This document shows positions 17,806 through 28,474 of a stretch of DNA of 64,000 bases, in pieces. The position numbers and the translations under genes are program-made. Location: positions 434,001 through 498,000 of the forward strand of contig NZ_QHJQ01000001.1 in the NCBI RefSeq assembly GCF_003185655.1. The letters are read 5' to 3'. Source of the DNA: Coraliomargarita sinensis (GTDB taxonomy: Bacteria; Verrucomicrobiota; Verrucomicrobiia; Opitutales; Coraliomargaritaceae). Each line of letters starts with the position of its first letter. Positions within the stretch are counted from its first letter, which is position 1. The notes beneath the pieces are model-generated. The model was given only the letters and a program-made list of their open reading frames with translations. It did not search any database and was not told the DNA's origin.

Positions 17806-18423
17806 CTAGTGGTGGTCGTCCTCGATTTGCACACTGGAGAGAAATGCTTCCATCGCCTCGGCCTGGCTGGCGACGGTACCGGTGGCGCCCTGCATCTTGA
17901 AAAACCAGGTGCTGCCGTGGAAGCTGAGCAAGCCACCCAGAATACTTTGTTCGGCACCCTGCAGGTCGATGAGAATGCCGCTGTGGTTGGAGATGGAGTA
18001 GGGGCGTGTGACTTGCGGCATGCTCTTCGCATCGATCGGATCGAGTCCGATCTGGCCGCGCCAGCGGTTTATGTTGGCCAACTGGCCCCCGACATCGCCG
18101 GGAAATACCGTGACTGCGATCTCAGCACTGCCATTTTCGTCGCTCACCCGGAAATTCGCCTTGCGCACGCTCTGCGGCGGGAATTCTTCCCATGCGTCCG
18201 GCACTTGGTAAGACAGTTCAGGGGCAGCTTGGGCCGCCTCCTCCATGCCGGGGAGAACCCGCATTTGCGAATCGCCGGCCGCCGGCACGTTTTGCTCCGC
18301 GGCGGGTCCGGGCATAGCCACGCTGCGTTCCTCCTTCGGGATCGTGTAGGTAACCGGCTCTGCTTTTTCACAGCCGGTCAATCCAAGGAGGACGGCTATG
18401 GCAAATATGGATGATCTGATCAT
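17806..18423 (-). CDS. Lipoprotein in cytochrome c maturation operon
   Basis: 205 residues from ATG 18423; an in-frame upstream start would add 14 residues before the signal. The lipobox 'LLGLTGC' places the lipidated cysteine at residue 18. After a Pro/Ala-rich linker, the domain has 'FRVSDENGSAEIAVTVFPG' and 'GGQLANINRWRGQIGL', and ends in an acidic/His tail. I know no assigned function. Its stop is three bases before resB, so it is probably an accessory factor of System II at the membrane surface (inference from position). It is the first gene of the ccs operon. Confidence 0.75.
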   Translation of the reverse strand: MIRSSIFAIAVLLGLTGCEKAEPVTYTIPKEERSVAMPGPAAEQNVPAAGDSQMRVLPGMEEAAQAAPELSYQVPDAWEEFPPQSVRKANFRVSDENGSAEIAVTVFPGDVGGQLANINRWRGQIGLDPIDAKSMPQVTRPYSISNHSGILIDLQGAEQSILGGLLSFHGSTWFFKMQGATGTVASQAEAMEAFLSSVQIEDDHH

Positions 18424-18514
18424 GTGATTCAGCGTAATCGGTGTGCGTCCCGAACGACAGGTCAAGCTTCTGCGTGCGAAAGTGTTCGCGGGTTATGGGC
18501 CGAATAAGCTGGCA

Positions 18515-19618
18515 TTAATTATTGAACCGGAAGAGTGCCACGTCGCCGTCCTTGAACTCGTAGTCCTTGCCCTCCAGACGGTATTTACCGGCATCGCGAG
18601 CGCCGGCCGTGCTGCCTGCGGCCACCAGATCCTCGTAGGAGACGACGTCGGCTTTGATAAATCCTTTTTCAAAATCGGTGTGAATCACTCCGGCGCACTC
18701 GGGAGCCTTCATCCCCTTACGGAAGGTCCATGCGCGCACCTCCTGCTCGCCGGCGGTAAAATAGGAGGCGAGGCCGAGCAGGTCGTAGGTGGCGCGGATG
18801 AGGAGTGAGACACCGGAGTCGTTTACGCCGAGGGATTCGAGGTACTCGGCGGCTTCCTCGGCATCAAAATCGATCAACTCGGCTTCGACTGCCGCGGAAA
18901 TAACGCAAATTCCGGCACCGTGGTGTTCGCGGGCGTAGGTCTCGACTTGGCTGACGAAACTGTTGCCGGATGGATCAGCCAAATCGTTCTCCGCGACGTT
19001 GCAGGCATAGAGCACGCGCTTGGCGGACAAGAGGGCGAGTCGCTTGAGCACGACTCGCTCGTCATCGTTCATGTCCAGCGTGATCGCGGGCCTGTTTTCG
19101 TTGAGGTGGGGGAGCAGCCGCTCGATCAGGGCGATATTGGCGGCGGCCTCCTTGTCGCCTCCGCGGGCTTTTTTAACCGCTTTTTCCTGCTGGCTCTCCA
19201 GGGAACTGATATCGGCGAGAATCAGCTCGGTGTTGATCACCTCGATGTCCCGCAGCGGATCGATGCTGCCCATGTTATGAATGATGTCATCGTCCTCAAA
19301 ACAACGGACCACATGCACGATGGCGTCGACTTCGCGAATGTTGGCGAGGAACTTGTTGCCGAGGCCCTCGCCCTTGCTGGCTCCGGCGACAAGGCCGGCG
19401 ATATCCACAAATTCGATCGCGGCCGGGATGACCTTGTTGGTTTTGGCGATCTCCCGCAGGGGTTCCAGCCGTTCGTCCGGAACATGCACGACCCCCACGT
19501 TCGGGTCGATCGTGCAAAAAGGATAATTTGCCGACTCGGCCTTACGCGTGCGCGTCAGGGCGTTGAAGAGTGTGCTTTTGCCCACATTCGGGAGACCTAC
19601 GATACCTGCTTGAAGCAT
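18515..19618 (-). CDS. ychF: Ribosome-associated ATPase YchF (OLA1 family)
   Basis: 367 residues from ATG 19618; a TTG nine bases upstream is less likely. YchF is a universal Obg-family P-loop protein that prefers ATP over GTP and associates with ribosomes. Seen: G1 '[18 protein letters not shown]', G2/G3 region with '[10 protein letters not shown]' and '[20 protein letters not shown]', a coiled-coil insertion (about 130-205), the G4-equivalent '[10 protein letters not shown]' in place of the GTPase NKxD, and a C-terminal TGS-like domain ('[20 protein letters not shown]'). The length matches the family exactly. No operon partner is evident. Confidence 0.96.
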   Translation of the reverse strand: MLQAGIVGLPNVGKSTLFNALTRTRKAESANYPFCTIDPNVGVVHVPDERLEPLREIAKTNKVIPAAIEFVDIAGLVAGASKGEGLGNKFLANIREVDAIVHVVRCFEDDDIIHNMGSIDPLRDIEVINTELILADISSLESQQEKAVKKARGGDKEAAANIALIERLLPHLNENRPAITLDMNDDERVVLKRLALLSAKRVLYACNVAENDLADPSGNSFVSQVETYAREHHGAGICVISAAVEAELIDFDAEEAAEYLESLGVNDSGVSLLIRATYDLLGLASYFTAGEQEVRAWTFRKGMKAPECAGVIHTDFEKGFIKADVVSYEDLVAAGSTAGARDAGKYRLEGKDYEFKDGDVALFRFNN

Positions 19619-19740
19619 AGCGGGCAAAAAATGCGCCGCTGCGCTCCCGGTGCAACGAAAAAGCAGCGACGCGAGCCGGAATCTAACTTAGCCTCTATAT
19701 TGACTTCGGGTTCTATCTAACCTTTAACACAAGCCTAAGC

Positions 19741-20904
19741 ATGACATCCGCAGCCAACGAACCCAGCCCGATCGAAATTGAAGATTCGCGTATCTTGATT
19801 GTGGATGATGATGAAATTATCCGTAAGCTGTTGAGGCGAGTGCTGGAGCGCAGCGGATTTGAGATCGATGAAGCGGCCTCCGGCGAAGAGGCCTTGAAGC
19901 AGATCGAGGCGGATGCCCCGGATTTGATTCTTCTCGACGTTGTCATGGACGGGATCGACGGTTTCCAAACCTGTCGAAAACTCAAGAGCATGCAGGGCAT
20001 GGCGGAAGTCCCTATTGTTTTCGTGACCGGTCGATCGGATACGGGATCGATCGTTGAGGGGCTCAATGCCGGTGGTAACGACTACATTACTAAGCCGATC
20101 AACCGGCATGAGGCACTGGCCCGGATTCGCAACCACCTCAAGATGCGGAAACTCATGCACATGCAGAACGAATTTATCGTGGGCCTGAAGAAGGCAAATC
20201 TCGCGAAGAACCGGGTGATCGGGGTCGCCTCCCACGATTTAAGAAATCCGATCGCTTCGATTCGGGGCCTTTCGGAATTCCTCATGGAGTCCGGGCCCTT
20301 GAACGACGACCAGAGAGAGATCGCAACCACGATCCAGTCGACCTCGGACACGATGCTGAATCTGGTCGAGGAACTGCTGGATCTTTCCGTGATTGAAAGT
20401 GGCGAAGAGCGCACCGACTTTGAGCCCTGCAATGTTTTCGAGTTGGTTTCCTCTTCGATCGGAATTTACCAGTTTACCGCCAACAAGAAATCCATCGAAA
20501 TCGATCTGCAGGAATCTGGTAATGTGCCCGACCTTCTCTTGCTGGATAAGATGCAATTCCGCCGCCTGGTCGACAATCTGCTTAGCAATGCTGTGAAATA
20601 TTCACCTTTGGAAACCAAGGTGCTGGTTAAGCTGGAAGCTGAAGGGGAGGTGTTGAAAATTATTGTTGAAGACGAAGGGCCGGGCATCCCCGAGCATGAA
20701 ATGCATAAGCTCTTCACGGACTTCGGTAAAACCTCGGTCAAGCCGACCGGCAGCGAAACCAGCACCGGTTTGGGGCTCTCTATCTGCAAAAAGATCGCTG
20801 AAGTTCACCGGGGCACCATTCGAGCGGATAACCGGGAGGATCGTAGCGGTATGCGGTTTACTGTAGAATTCAATATTCCCGCACTGGTCGTTGCGCCGGT
20901 GTAA
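19741..20904 (+). CDS. Receiver-histidine kinase hybrid (REC-HisKA-HATPase)
   Basis: 387 residues, no membrane segments. The N-terminal receiver domain (about 16-135) carries the acidic cluster 'VDDDE', phospho-acceptor Asp66 ('LILLDVVMDG') and 'YITKPINRHE'. HisKA follows with His165 in 'GVASHDLRNP', then HATPase_c with 'LVDNLLSNAVKYS', 'VEDEGPGIPEHE' and 'STGLGLSICKK'. All catalytic residues are intact. Receiver-first kinases of this type are usually driven by an upstream kinase rather than sensing directly. No dedicated partner regulator is adjacent; other kinases in this window are distant. Confidence 0.93.
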   Translation: MTSAANEPSPIEIEDSRILIVDDDEIIRKLLRRVLERSGFEIDEAASGEEALKQIEADAPDLILLDVVMDGIDGFQTCRKLKSMQGMAEVPIVFVTGRSDTGSIVEGLNAGGNDYITKPINRHEALARIRNHLKMRKLMHMQNEFIVGLKKANLAKNRVIGVASHDLRNPIASIRGLSEFLMESGPLNDDQREIATTIQSTSDTMLNLVEELLDLSVIESGEERTDFEPCNVFELVSSSIGIYQFTANKKSIEIDLQESGNVPDLLLLDKMQFRRLVDNLLSNAVKYSPLETKVLVKLEAEGEVLKIIVEDEGPGIPEHEMHKLFTDFGKTSVKPTGSETSTGLGLSICKKIAEVHRGTIRADNREDRSGMRFTVEFNIPALVVAPV

Positions 20905-20951
20905 CCGCCTGGTTTGCTAACCTGCTCGAGGCCAGGTATGATCCCGGATCA

Positions 20952-22388
20952 ATGACGAAAGCACACCAGAACGCACTCGACTCACTCAGGAGGAAGCTGC
21001 CGGGGCGGGTGTTTACGGACGAGGCAAGCTGCTTTGCCGCTTCGATAGATAACTTACGTCTCTCCTTCGCCCCGGACGCTGTCATCAAGGTCTCCAAAGC
21101 CTCCGACGTCGGGGTGGCACTGAAACTGGCGAACAAGTTTAAGATACCGGTGACCCCGCGTGGTGCCGGGTCCTCCGCGACGGGTTCGGCCGTGCCTCTG
21201 AAGCGGGGCTGGGCGCTCGACCTCGCCGGGCTGGATTCGATCAAGATCGACGCGGTTGCGCGGATCGCAACGGTCGGGGCCGGAGCGGTAACGGCCGACT
21301 TGCAGTCGCAGGCTGAGGCCTTGGGTTTATTTTATCCGCCCGACCCCTCGTCGAAGAAATACACCACGCTCGGTGGCAACATCGCCTGCAATGCCGGCGG
21401 GATGCGCTGTGTGAAGTATGGCGTAACGCGTGACTACGTGCTCGGACTGGAGGGTTTTTTGGCCGATGGGAGCCCCTTCAAGTTTGGGCTGCCACTGAAG
21501 AAGTACGTGTCCGGTTTGAACCTGCGTGACCTCTTGATCGGCTCGGAAGGTACGCTCGGTGTCGTGACCAGTGCTGCGCTTAAGCTGCTGCCGAAACCGG
21601 AAAAACGCTGGACCGGGATGTTCGCGTTCAAAAGTGAGGCGTCGGCACTTAAGGCCGTGGTGGCGCTCTTCAAGGCCGGGCACAATCCCTCCATTCTCGA
21701 GTTTCTCGATCGGCAGTCCGTCGGTTGTGCGGAAAGGTATACCGGCAAAGTGATTTTCGAAGGACATTCCCGTTCCTCAATCCTGCTGATTGAGCTTGAT
21801 GGCACCCCCGGGGAAGTCCGCAAGCAGCGCAAAGCACTATTGGACTTTATGGCGCAGTGTGCCGTGGCTCATCGGGAAGCCCGGTCTGAGGCAGCCGCCG
21901 AGAAGCTCTGGCAGGTTCGGCGCACCTGTTCGCAGTCCATGTTTTCACTGGCCGACACCAAGTTGAACGAAGATGTCGTCGTGCCGCTGGAGAAACAGGC
22001 CGAGCTCATTCGCTATACGCTCAAGCTGAAAAAGGAGATCGGGCTGGCGACGCCGACTTTCGGTCATGCCGGCGACGGTAACCTGCATGTGCACATCATG
22101 TATAACCGCCGATCCAAGACCGACGCCAGGAAAGCCAAGGCCGGCATCAAAAAACTCATGCAGAAAGTGGTCGATCTCGGTGGGGTGATCACAGGCGAGC
22201 ATGGGATCGGCCTGGCCAAGATTCCCTTTATGTCGATGCAGCACAGCAAGGCGGAGCTGGCGGCTATGTATTCGGTCAAGTCCGCGCTAGATCCGGAGGG
22301 AATTCTCAACCCCGGCAAGATTTTTGAACCTTTTGAAGTTTGGGAGCACGAGCCGGTGGACGTGCAGCTCCCCTGGGACCACCGATGA
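20952..22388 (+). CDS. FAD-linked oxidase, GlcD / D-lactate dehydrogenase family
   Basis: 478 residues. The family oxidises 2-hydroxy acids such as glycolate or D-lactate with FAD. FAD_binding_4 domain: 'VTPRGAGSSATGSAVPL' (about 72-90), 'YTTLGGNIACNAGGMRCVKYG' region, 'GSEGTLGVVTSA'. C-terminal FAD-oxidase domain: 'FGHAGDGNLHVHIMYN' (metal/substrate His) and 'GGVITGEHGIGLAK'. There are no Fe-S cysteine clusters, so it is not the fused GlcD-GlcF form. No glcE or glcF lies beside it, so the substrate is unassigned; glycolate and D-lactate are the first candidates. Confidence 0.9.
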   Translation: MTKAHQNALDSLRRKLPGRVFTDEASCFAASIDNLRLSFAPDAVIKVSKASDVGVALKLANKFKIPVTPRGAGSSATGSAVPLKRGWALDLAGLDSIKIDAVARIATVGAGAVTADLQSQAEALGLFYPPDPSSKKYTTLGGNIACNAGGMRCVKYGVTRDYVLGLEGFLADGSPFKFGLPLKKYVSGLNLRDLLIGSEGTLGVVTSAALKLLPKPEKRWTGMFAFKSEASALKAVVALFKAGHNPSILEFLDRQSVGCAERYTGKVIFEGHSRSSILLIELDGTPGEVRKQRKALLDFMAQCAVAHREARSEAAAEKLWQVRRTCSQSMFSLADTKLNEDVVVPLEKQAELIRYTLKLKKEIGLATPTFGHAGDGNLHVHIMYNRRSKTDARKAKAGIKKLMQKVVDLGGVITGEHGIGLAKIPFMSMQHSKAELAAMYSVKSALDPEGILNPGKIFEPFEVWEHEPVDVQLPWDHR

Positions 22389-22433
22389 GCGCAAATTTTA
22401 GACCTCATTAGTTCCGGAGATAAAAAGCCCGTA

Positions 22434-22475
22434 ATGGCATAAAACAGAAAAATCGTTCGTGCCATATGCTGTTTT
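22434..22475 (+). promoter_or_regulatory. Possible pseudoknot-forming leader before cutA
   Basis: Two short complementary pairs are interleaved: ATGGCA (22434-22439) with TGCCAT (22460-22465), and AAAACAG (22441-22447) with CTGTTTT (22469-22475). That order is the layout of an H-type pseudoknot, 60 bases upstream of cutA. The stems are short and could arise by chance. Confidence 0.25.
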
Positions 22476-22534
22476 CACAGTTAAAAATGCGAGAGTTAAT
22501 TTTTTCTATCTGTTAACACCTGACTGCTGACAAA

Positions 22535-22846
22535 ATGAGCAAGCTTCTAATCGGTTGGACAACCTGTGATAACCCGGATGTGGCGGAGCGTTTCGCCCAT
22601 ACTCTGGTCGAGCGAGACCTCGCGGCCTGTGTGCAGATCGACGACGCCGTGCGCTCGGTCTTCAAGTGGAAGGGCGAGGTTCAGAGTAGTTTGGAGTGCC
22701 GACTTTGTATAAAATTTTCCGAGGACAAGCACGACGCAGTCTACAACTTCATCAAGGTGAATCATCCCTACGATAACCCCGAGTGGGTGGTGACTCGCCC
22801 CGATATCGTCGCGGAGAAATATTTGGAATGGGCGACTGGCGGTTGA
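22535..22846 (+). CDS. cutA: Divalent-cation tolerance protein CutA
   Basis: 103 residues, small trimeric ferredoxin-like protein of the CutA1 family. It was first linked to copper tolerance, but its molecular role is still debated. Seen: 'IGWTTCDNPDVAERFAHTLVERDLAACVQI' region, 'FKWKGEVQSSLECRLCIK' and 'HPYDNPEWV', in the usual order and spacing. The length is standard. It stands alone between the GlcD-like gene and a repeat region; proximity to the copper-handling cco operon is not close enough to argue for a link. Confidence 0.93.
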   Translation: MSKLLIGWTTCDNPDVAERFAHTLVERDLAACVQIDDAVRSVFKWKGEVQSSLECRLCIKFSEDKHDAVYNFIKVNHPYDNPEWVVTRPDIVAEKYLEWATGG

Positions 22847-22859
22847 GGCGGACTAATGA

Positions 22860-23003
22860 CTGTAGCCGGGGCGATTCATCCCCCGACCGAGTGTGCTGCC
22901 GGCTATCGAAGCTGCTTTTCGGTTGGCAGCTTACAGTGGCTTGACTCGTGGCCGACCGGCGGCATTTCATTCGCCAATACAGTCGGGTGATAAATCACCC
23001 TGA
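22860..23003. repeat. REP-like palindromic repeat cluster
   Basis: Two related palindromic units bracket this interval: one around 22868-22886 with GGGG-cGATtcATC-CCCC-type symmetry, and GGGTGAT-aa-ATCACCC at 22985-23000. The first starts with 'ctgtagccgg', as does another palindromic element at about 33481. They look like members of a dispersed intergenic palindrome family and fill the gap between cutA and the next gene. Confidence 0.6.
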
Positions 23004-23040
23004 CAATGGAAACAAACTTTCTTCAAAAGGAGCTTTCGGT

Positions 23041-24309
23041 CTACCGCCACCAGCGTCGCCCGCCGTGAACGGCCGCCCCTTCCTGAAGTTCCTTTTTCTG
23101 CTCTTCGCTGAGCTCGGCACTGTCAATATAACTTTGAAAACCTTCGGGATCGTCACTCTTCCAGTTGCCGGCGACGTGCTGCATCATACGGTCCCGCATG
23201 CGGTCGTTGCTGATGGACTCGGCCCAGGTCATGGCGTTGGCAGGGTCTTCCTGCGCCGCGCGGTAGGTGTAGCTCATGACCGCACGGTCGAGTTCGGGAG
23301 AACTGGGCTGGGAATTAAGCCACTCCGCCGAGGCGGCCATGTCATAGCGCGTCCATTGGCGGATGATCGCCGTGCTGGCGTGCCCGAGTGTCCGTTCATC
23401 CACTTCCCGTGAGCTGAGCCATGCGGCCGCCGCTGCCGGGTCGTTTTCCGCCCATTCTCCGAGGAGGCGGGCTTTGACGGATCCGTGCACCTTATCCCCC
23501 AAGGAATCAACGTATGCTGCGGCGCCTTCGGGGTCGAAAGAGGCCCACTCGTCGACAAGCTCGGAAATGAGGCTGTCCTTGATGGCCCCGTCCTCCATGA
23601 GTTCGACCTGAAGTTTGGCCTCCAGCAAGCCACCGTTCTCTATCTGTTGTTCGATGATTTCTTCGAGGGCGTAATTTTGGATGCGTTCCTGCCCTCGGTT
23701 TTCAGTCGGCATGTCCAGGGCGGAGGCAAAGGCGGCTTTCGGGTTGGTTTGCGCGTAGCCGCGATAGATGGCAATGAGCTGACTGCTTTGCGTGCGCAGT
23801 GGTTCGTTTGCCAGATTGAAATTCGCCCAGGAGAGCGCAGCCACCGGATCTTTTTGGGCCCAAATTTCGAGGATGGCCTCGCGGGCGCGCTCGGTTTCAC
23901 GCAGGGAGCCGATCTCCTCCGCCAAGGCCAGCGCTTCCGTTGGCGAAGTCTCGGCTAAATCGCTGAGCAGGCTGCGAATCATCCGTGCACGGCGAAAATC
24001 GCTATTAGGCAGGGCAAAGGCTTCGGCAAGCAGGGCCCGTTGATCGGATTCGTTGAGCTCACTTGCCTGTCGCAACGCTTCGTTTAAGTCTTCTTGGCTC
24101 ATCTCCAGAATGGAGCCGATCGACTTCGAAGGGGCTTCCCTCTCTTCTATGCTCGCCGCATCCTTGACGGCCTGAGCCTCGACGCTCGTCACTTCGGCTT
24201 GTTCAGCACCATCGGGTTCCCAAGCGTTGAATTTGAGGCCGAGATAGTAGGCTGTTCCCACACTCGCGAGCCACACGAAAAGGCCGAGCAGAAATATTTT
24301 AGGCTTCAT
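23041..24309 (-). CDS. Membrane-anchored alpha-helical repeat protein, unknown function
   Basis: 422 residues from ATG 24309 (an in-frame ATG six codons upstream is possible). An N-terminal anchor ('IFLLGLFVWLASVGTAYYLGL') precedes an acidic linker and then repeated units of about 30-35 residues with the consensus W..(Y/F/N)DP..A..W/Y, for example 'WAENDPAAAAAWLSS', 'WASFDPEGAAAYVDS' and 'QEDPANAMTWAES'. This looks like a helical solenoid of the TPR/HEAT type, which is frequent in Verrucomicrobiota. A role as an extracytoplasmic scaffold is likely but unproven. There are no catalytic motifs. Confidence 0.6.
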   Translation of the reverse strand: MKPKIFLLGLFVWLASVGTAYYLGLKFNAWEPDGAEQAEVTSVEAQAVKDAASIEEREAPSKSIGSILEMSQEDLNEALRQASELNESDQRALLAEAFALPNSDFRRARMIRSLLSDLAETSPTEALALAEEIGSLRETERAREAILEIWAQKDPVAALSWANFNLANEPLRTQSSQLIAIYRGYAQTNPKAAFASALDMPTENRGQERIQNYALEEIIEQQIENGGLLEAKLQVELMEDGAIKDSLISELVDEWASFDPEGAAAYVDSLGDKVHGSVKARLLGEWAENDPAAAAAWLSSREVDERTLGHASTAIIRQWTRYDMAASAEWLNSQPSSPELDRAVMSYTYRAAQEDPANAMTWAESISNDRMRDRMMQHVAGNWKSDDPEGFQSYIDSAELSEEQKKELQEGAAVHGGRRWWR

Positions 24310-24441
24310 GATGACATGAATAGCCAATCAGAAAGCAAAAGTTTCGCAAGTTTTTGCGGATTATCAAAATCACCAAACCGCCCTTTGCCTTAAAGCTGAT
24401 AAAGATCAGAGTGGATTGGCGTGTTATCTTTGGTTTTTCTG

Positions 24442-26859
<2,418 letters not shown>

Positions 26860-26882
<23 letters not shown>

Positions 26883-27024
26883 TTTCAATCTCAAGTTGTT
26901 CCACCGGGTTGTCTTTCGCAATTTTGATCAGCGTCGCCCAGGCGGCGATCACCAGAATAAAGGCGAGGATGACGGGAACCCAAAGCGACCAGGCGATCTT
27001 CTTTTTCTCGGGTTTTTTGCTCAT
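26860..27024 (-). CDS. 54-residue membrane protein in ccoH position
   Basis: 54 residues: basic N-terminus ('MSKKPEKKKIAW'), one transmembrane helix ('VPVILAFILVIAAWATLI') and a short acidic tail ending 'ANIER'. Its ATG overlaps the ccoG stop by ATGA, so translation is coupled. Genes between ccoG and ccoI are usually ccoH/fixH, but this protein is about a third of FixH length and lacks the FixH periplasmic domain; it may be a shortened functional replacement or an unrelated small subunit. The last five or so codons fall inside the repeat at 26799-26882. Confidence 0.7.
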
Positions 27025-28418
27025 AGCTCTTTCAGCAGTTCGGGCTTCGGGCCGAGAAATTCAGCCTCGCGGCTGAGTATGTTTTCACCCTCCGGGCTGA
27101 TCAGGGTGAACTCGAGGGGGAAGCGGCCAAGATAGTTTTTACGCGCAATACTGATGATGACGGGCCTGACTTCTTCGCCGAGCGGAGGCACGATAATACC
27201 CTCCTCGTTGCCTTCCATGGTGTAAGTCTGGCCTTCGGCGCTGCTTCTTAGTTCGAAGGTGCGCGGTTCATTCATCTTGTTGATCACCCGCACCATGTAT
27301 TGATTGCGCACGACCTCTTCCGTCACGTAATAGGGGCGACCGGTCATGCGGACGACATTCATATTGGCACTGCGCAGCTGCATGGCGGACAAGGTAAAGG
27401 CGGTGGCCCCCGCCAGCATAAGGGCGGCGTATATGAAGATTCGCGGGCGGATGAATTTACGCTTTTGTCCGGCGAGCCCCGCCTGCGAGTCGTAGCGAAT
27501 CAGGCCCTTCGGGCGATTTAGTTTCGACATGATGTTGTCGCAGGCATCGATGCAGTTGGCGCAGCCGATACACTCCATCTGTAGTCCTTGGCGGATGTCG
27601 ATCCCGGTGGGGCAGACCTGCACACAGCGGTAACAGTTGATGCAGTCGCCGAAGCCTTCCTGTTTTGCGGGGCCCCTTGGCTCACCACGCCCTTCATCGT
27701 AGCCAATGATAAGGGAGTCGTCGTCGATCAGGGCCGATTGTAATCGACCGTACGGACAGATGATCAGGCAGAGCTGTTCGCGGAACCAGGCGAAGTTGCC
27801 GAAGATCAAGAGCGTGGCCACCGCCATGAAAACGAAGGCGCCCCAATGCTCGGTCGGGCTGTTTGTCATCCAGCTGTAGAGCTGCGGGATCGAAATAAAA
27901 TAGGCGAGAAAGAGGTGGGCGATGGCTGCCGAGATAAAAAGAAAGATGCCGTTTTTGAGCAGACGCTTGCCGATTTTGGCGCCATTCCAGGGTGCGGCGT
28001 CGAGCTTGCGACGGGCGGTGGCATCGCCGTCGATCCAGCGCTCGATGCGTCGGTAGACGTGTTCGAGAAAGACGGTCTGCGGGCAGGCCCAGCCACACCA
28101 GATTCGCCCGAAGAGGGCCGTGACAAAAAAGAGGGAAAAGCCCAGCCCGGTGATGAAAAAGAAAGCCATCCAAAGGTCCTGGGCCGCAAAAGTCAGGCCG
28201 AACAAATGGAAGCGGCGGTTAATGACATCGAGAAAGATTGCCGGGTGGCCCCCGATCGGAATCCAGGGAAGCAGGACGTAAACCCCGATCAGTAAAAGCG
28301 CGAAGACCCGCCGCCAGCGCGTGAAGAAACCGGTGACATCCGCCGGGTGGATAAAGAAACGCGAGCCATCCTGGTTGATGGTGGTGGGGGTTTCTTTTGA
28401 TGGGCGGGAGGGCTTCAT
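27021..28418 (-). CDS. ccoG: cbb3 oxidase accessory protein CcoG (FixG/RdxA)
   Basis: 465 residues from ATG 28418; another ATG at 28469 would add 17 residues encoded by a tandem repeat ('GRIRPIRPIRPVRR'). CcoG is a membrane Fe-S protein that reduces Cu2+ for delivery to the cbb3 oxidase. Seen: several membrane helices, 'RIWCGWACPQTVF' (NapH-like cysteine motif), two 4Fe-4S motifs 'CINCYRCVQVCPTGID' and 'CIGCANCIDACD', and the C-terminal Ig-like FixG domain ('MVRVINKMNEPRTFEL'). The length is standard. Its stop overlaps the next gene's start. Confidence 0.94.
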   Translation of the reverse strand: MKPSRPSKETPTTINQDGSRFFIHPADVTGFFTRWRRVFALLLIGVYVLLPWIPIGGHPAIFLDVINRRFHLFGLTFAAQDLWMAFFFITGLGFSLFFVTALFGRIWCGWACPQTVFLEHVYRRIERWIDGDATARRKLDAAPWNGAKIGKRLLKNGIFLFISAAIAHLFLAYFISIPQLYSWMTNSPTEHWGAFVFMAVATLLIFGNFAWFREQLCLIICPYGRLQSALIDDDSLIIGYDEGRGEPRGPAKQEGFGDCINCYRCVQVCPTGIDIRQGLQMECIGCANCIDACDNIMSKLNRPKGLIRYDSQAGLAGQKRKFIRPRIFIYAALMLAGATAFTLSAMQLRSANMNVVRMTGRPYYVTEEVVRNQYMVRVINKMNEPRTFELRSSAEGQTYTMEGNEEGIIVPPLGEEVRPVIISIARKNYLGRFPLEFTLISPEGENILSREAEFLGPKPELLKEL

Positions 28419-28424
28419 GCGGCG

Positions 28425-28469
28425 GACTGGTCGGATTGGACGGATCGGTCGGATCCGACCGATCCCCAT
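28425..28469. repeat. Tandem GGTCGGAT-type repeat with 24-base perfect palindrome
   Basis: About five units of the type 'GGTCGGAT/GGACGGAT' run from 28430. The stretch 28442-28465 is a perfect 24-base palindrome centred on GGATCC (core GGTCGGATCCGACC). It lies between ccoP and the chosen ccoG start, and would encode an Arg/Ile/Pro repeat if the upstream ATG at 28469 is used. Confidence 0.8.
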
Positions 28470-28474
28470 AAAAG

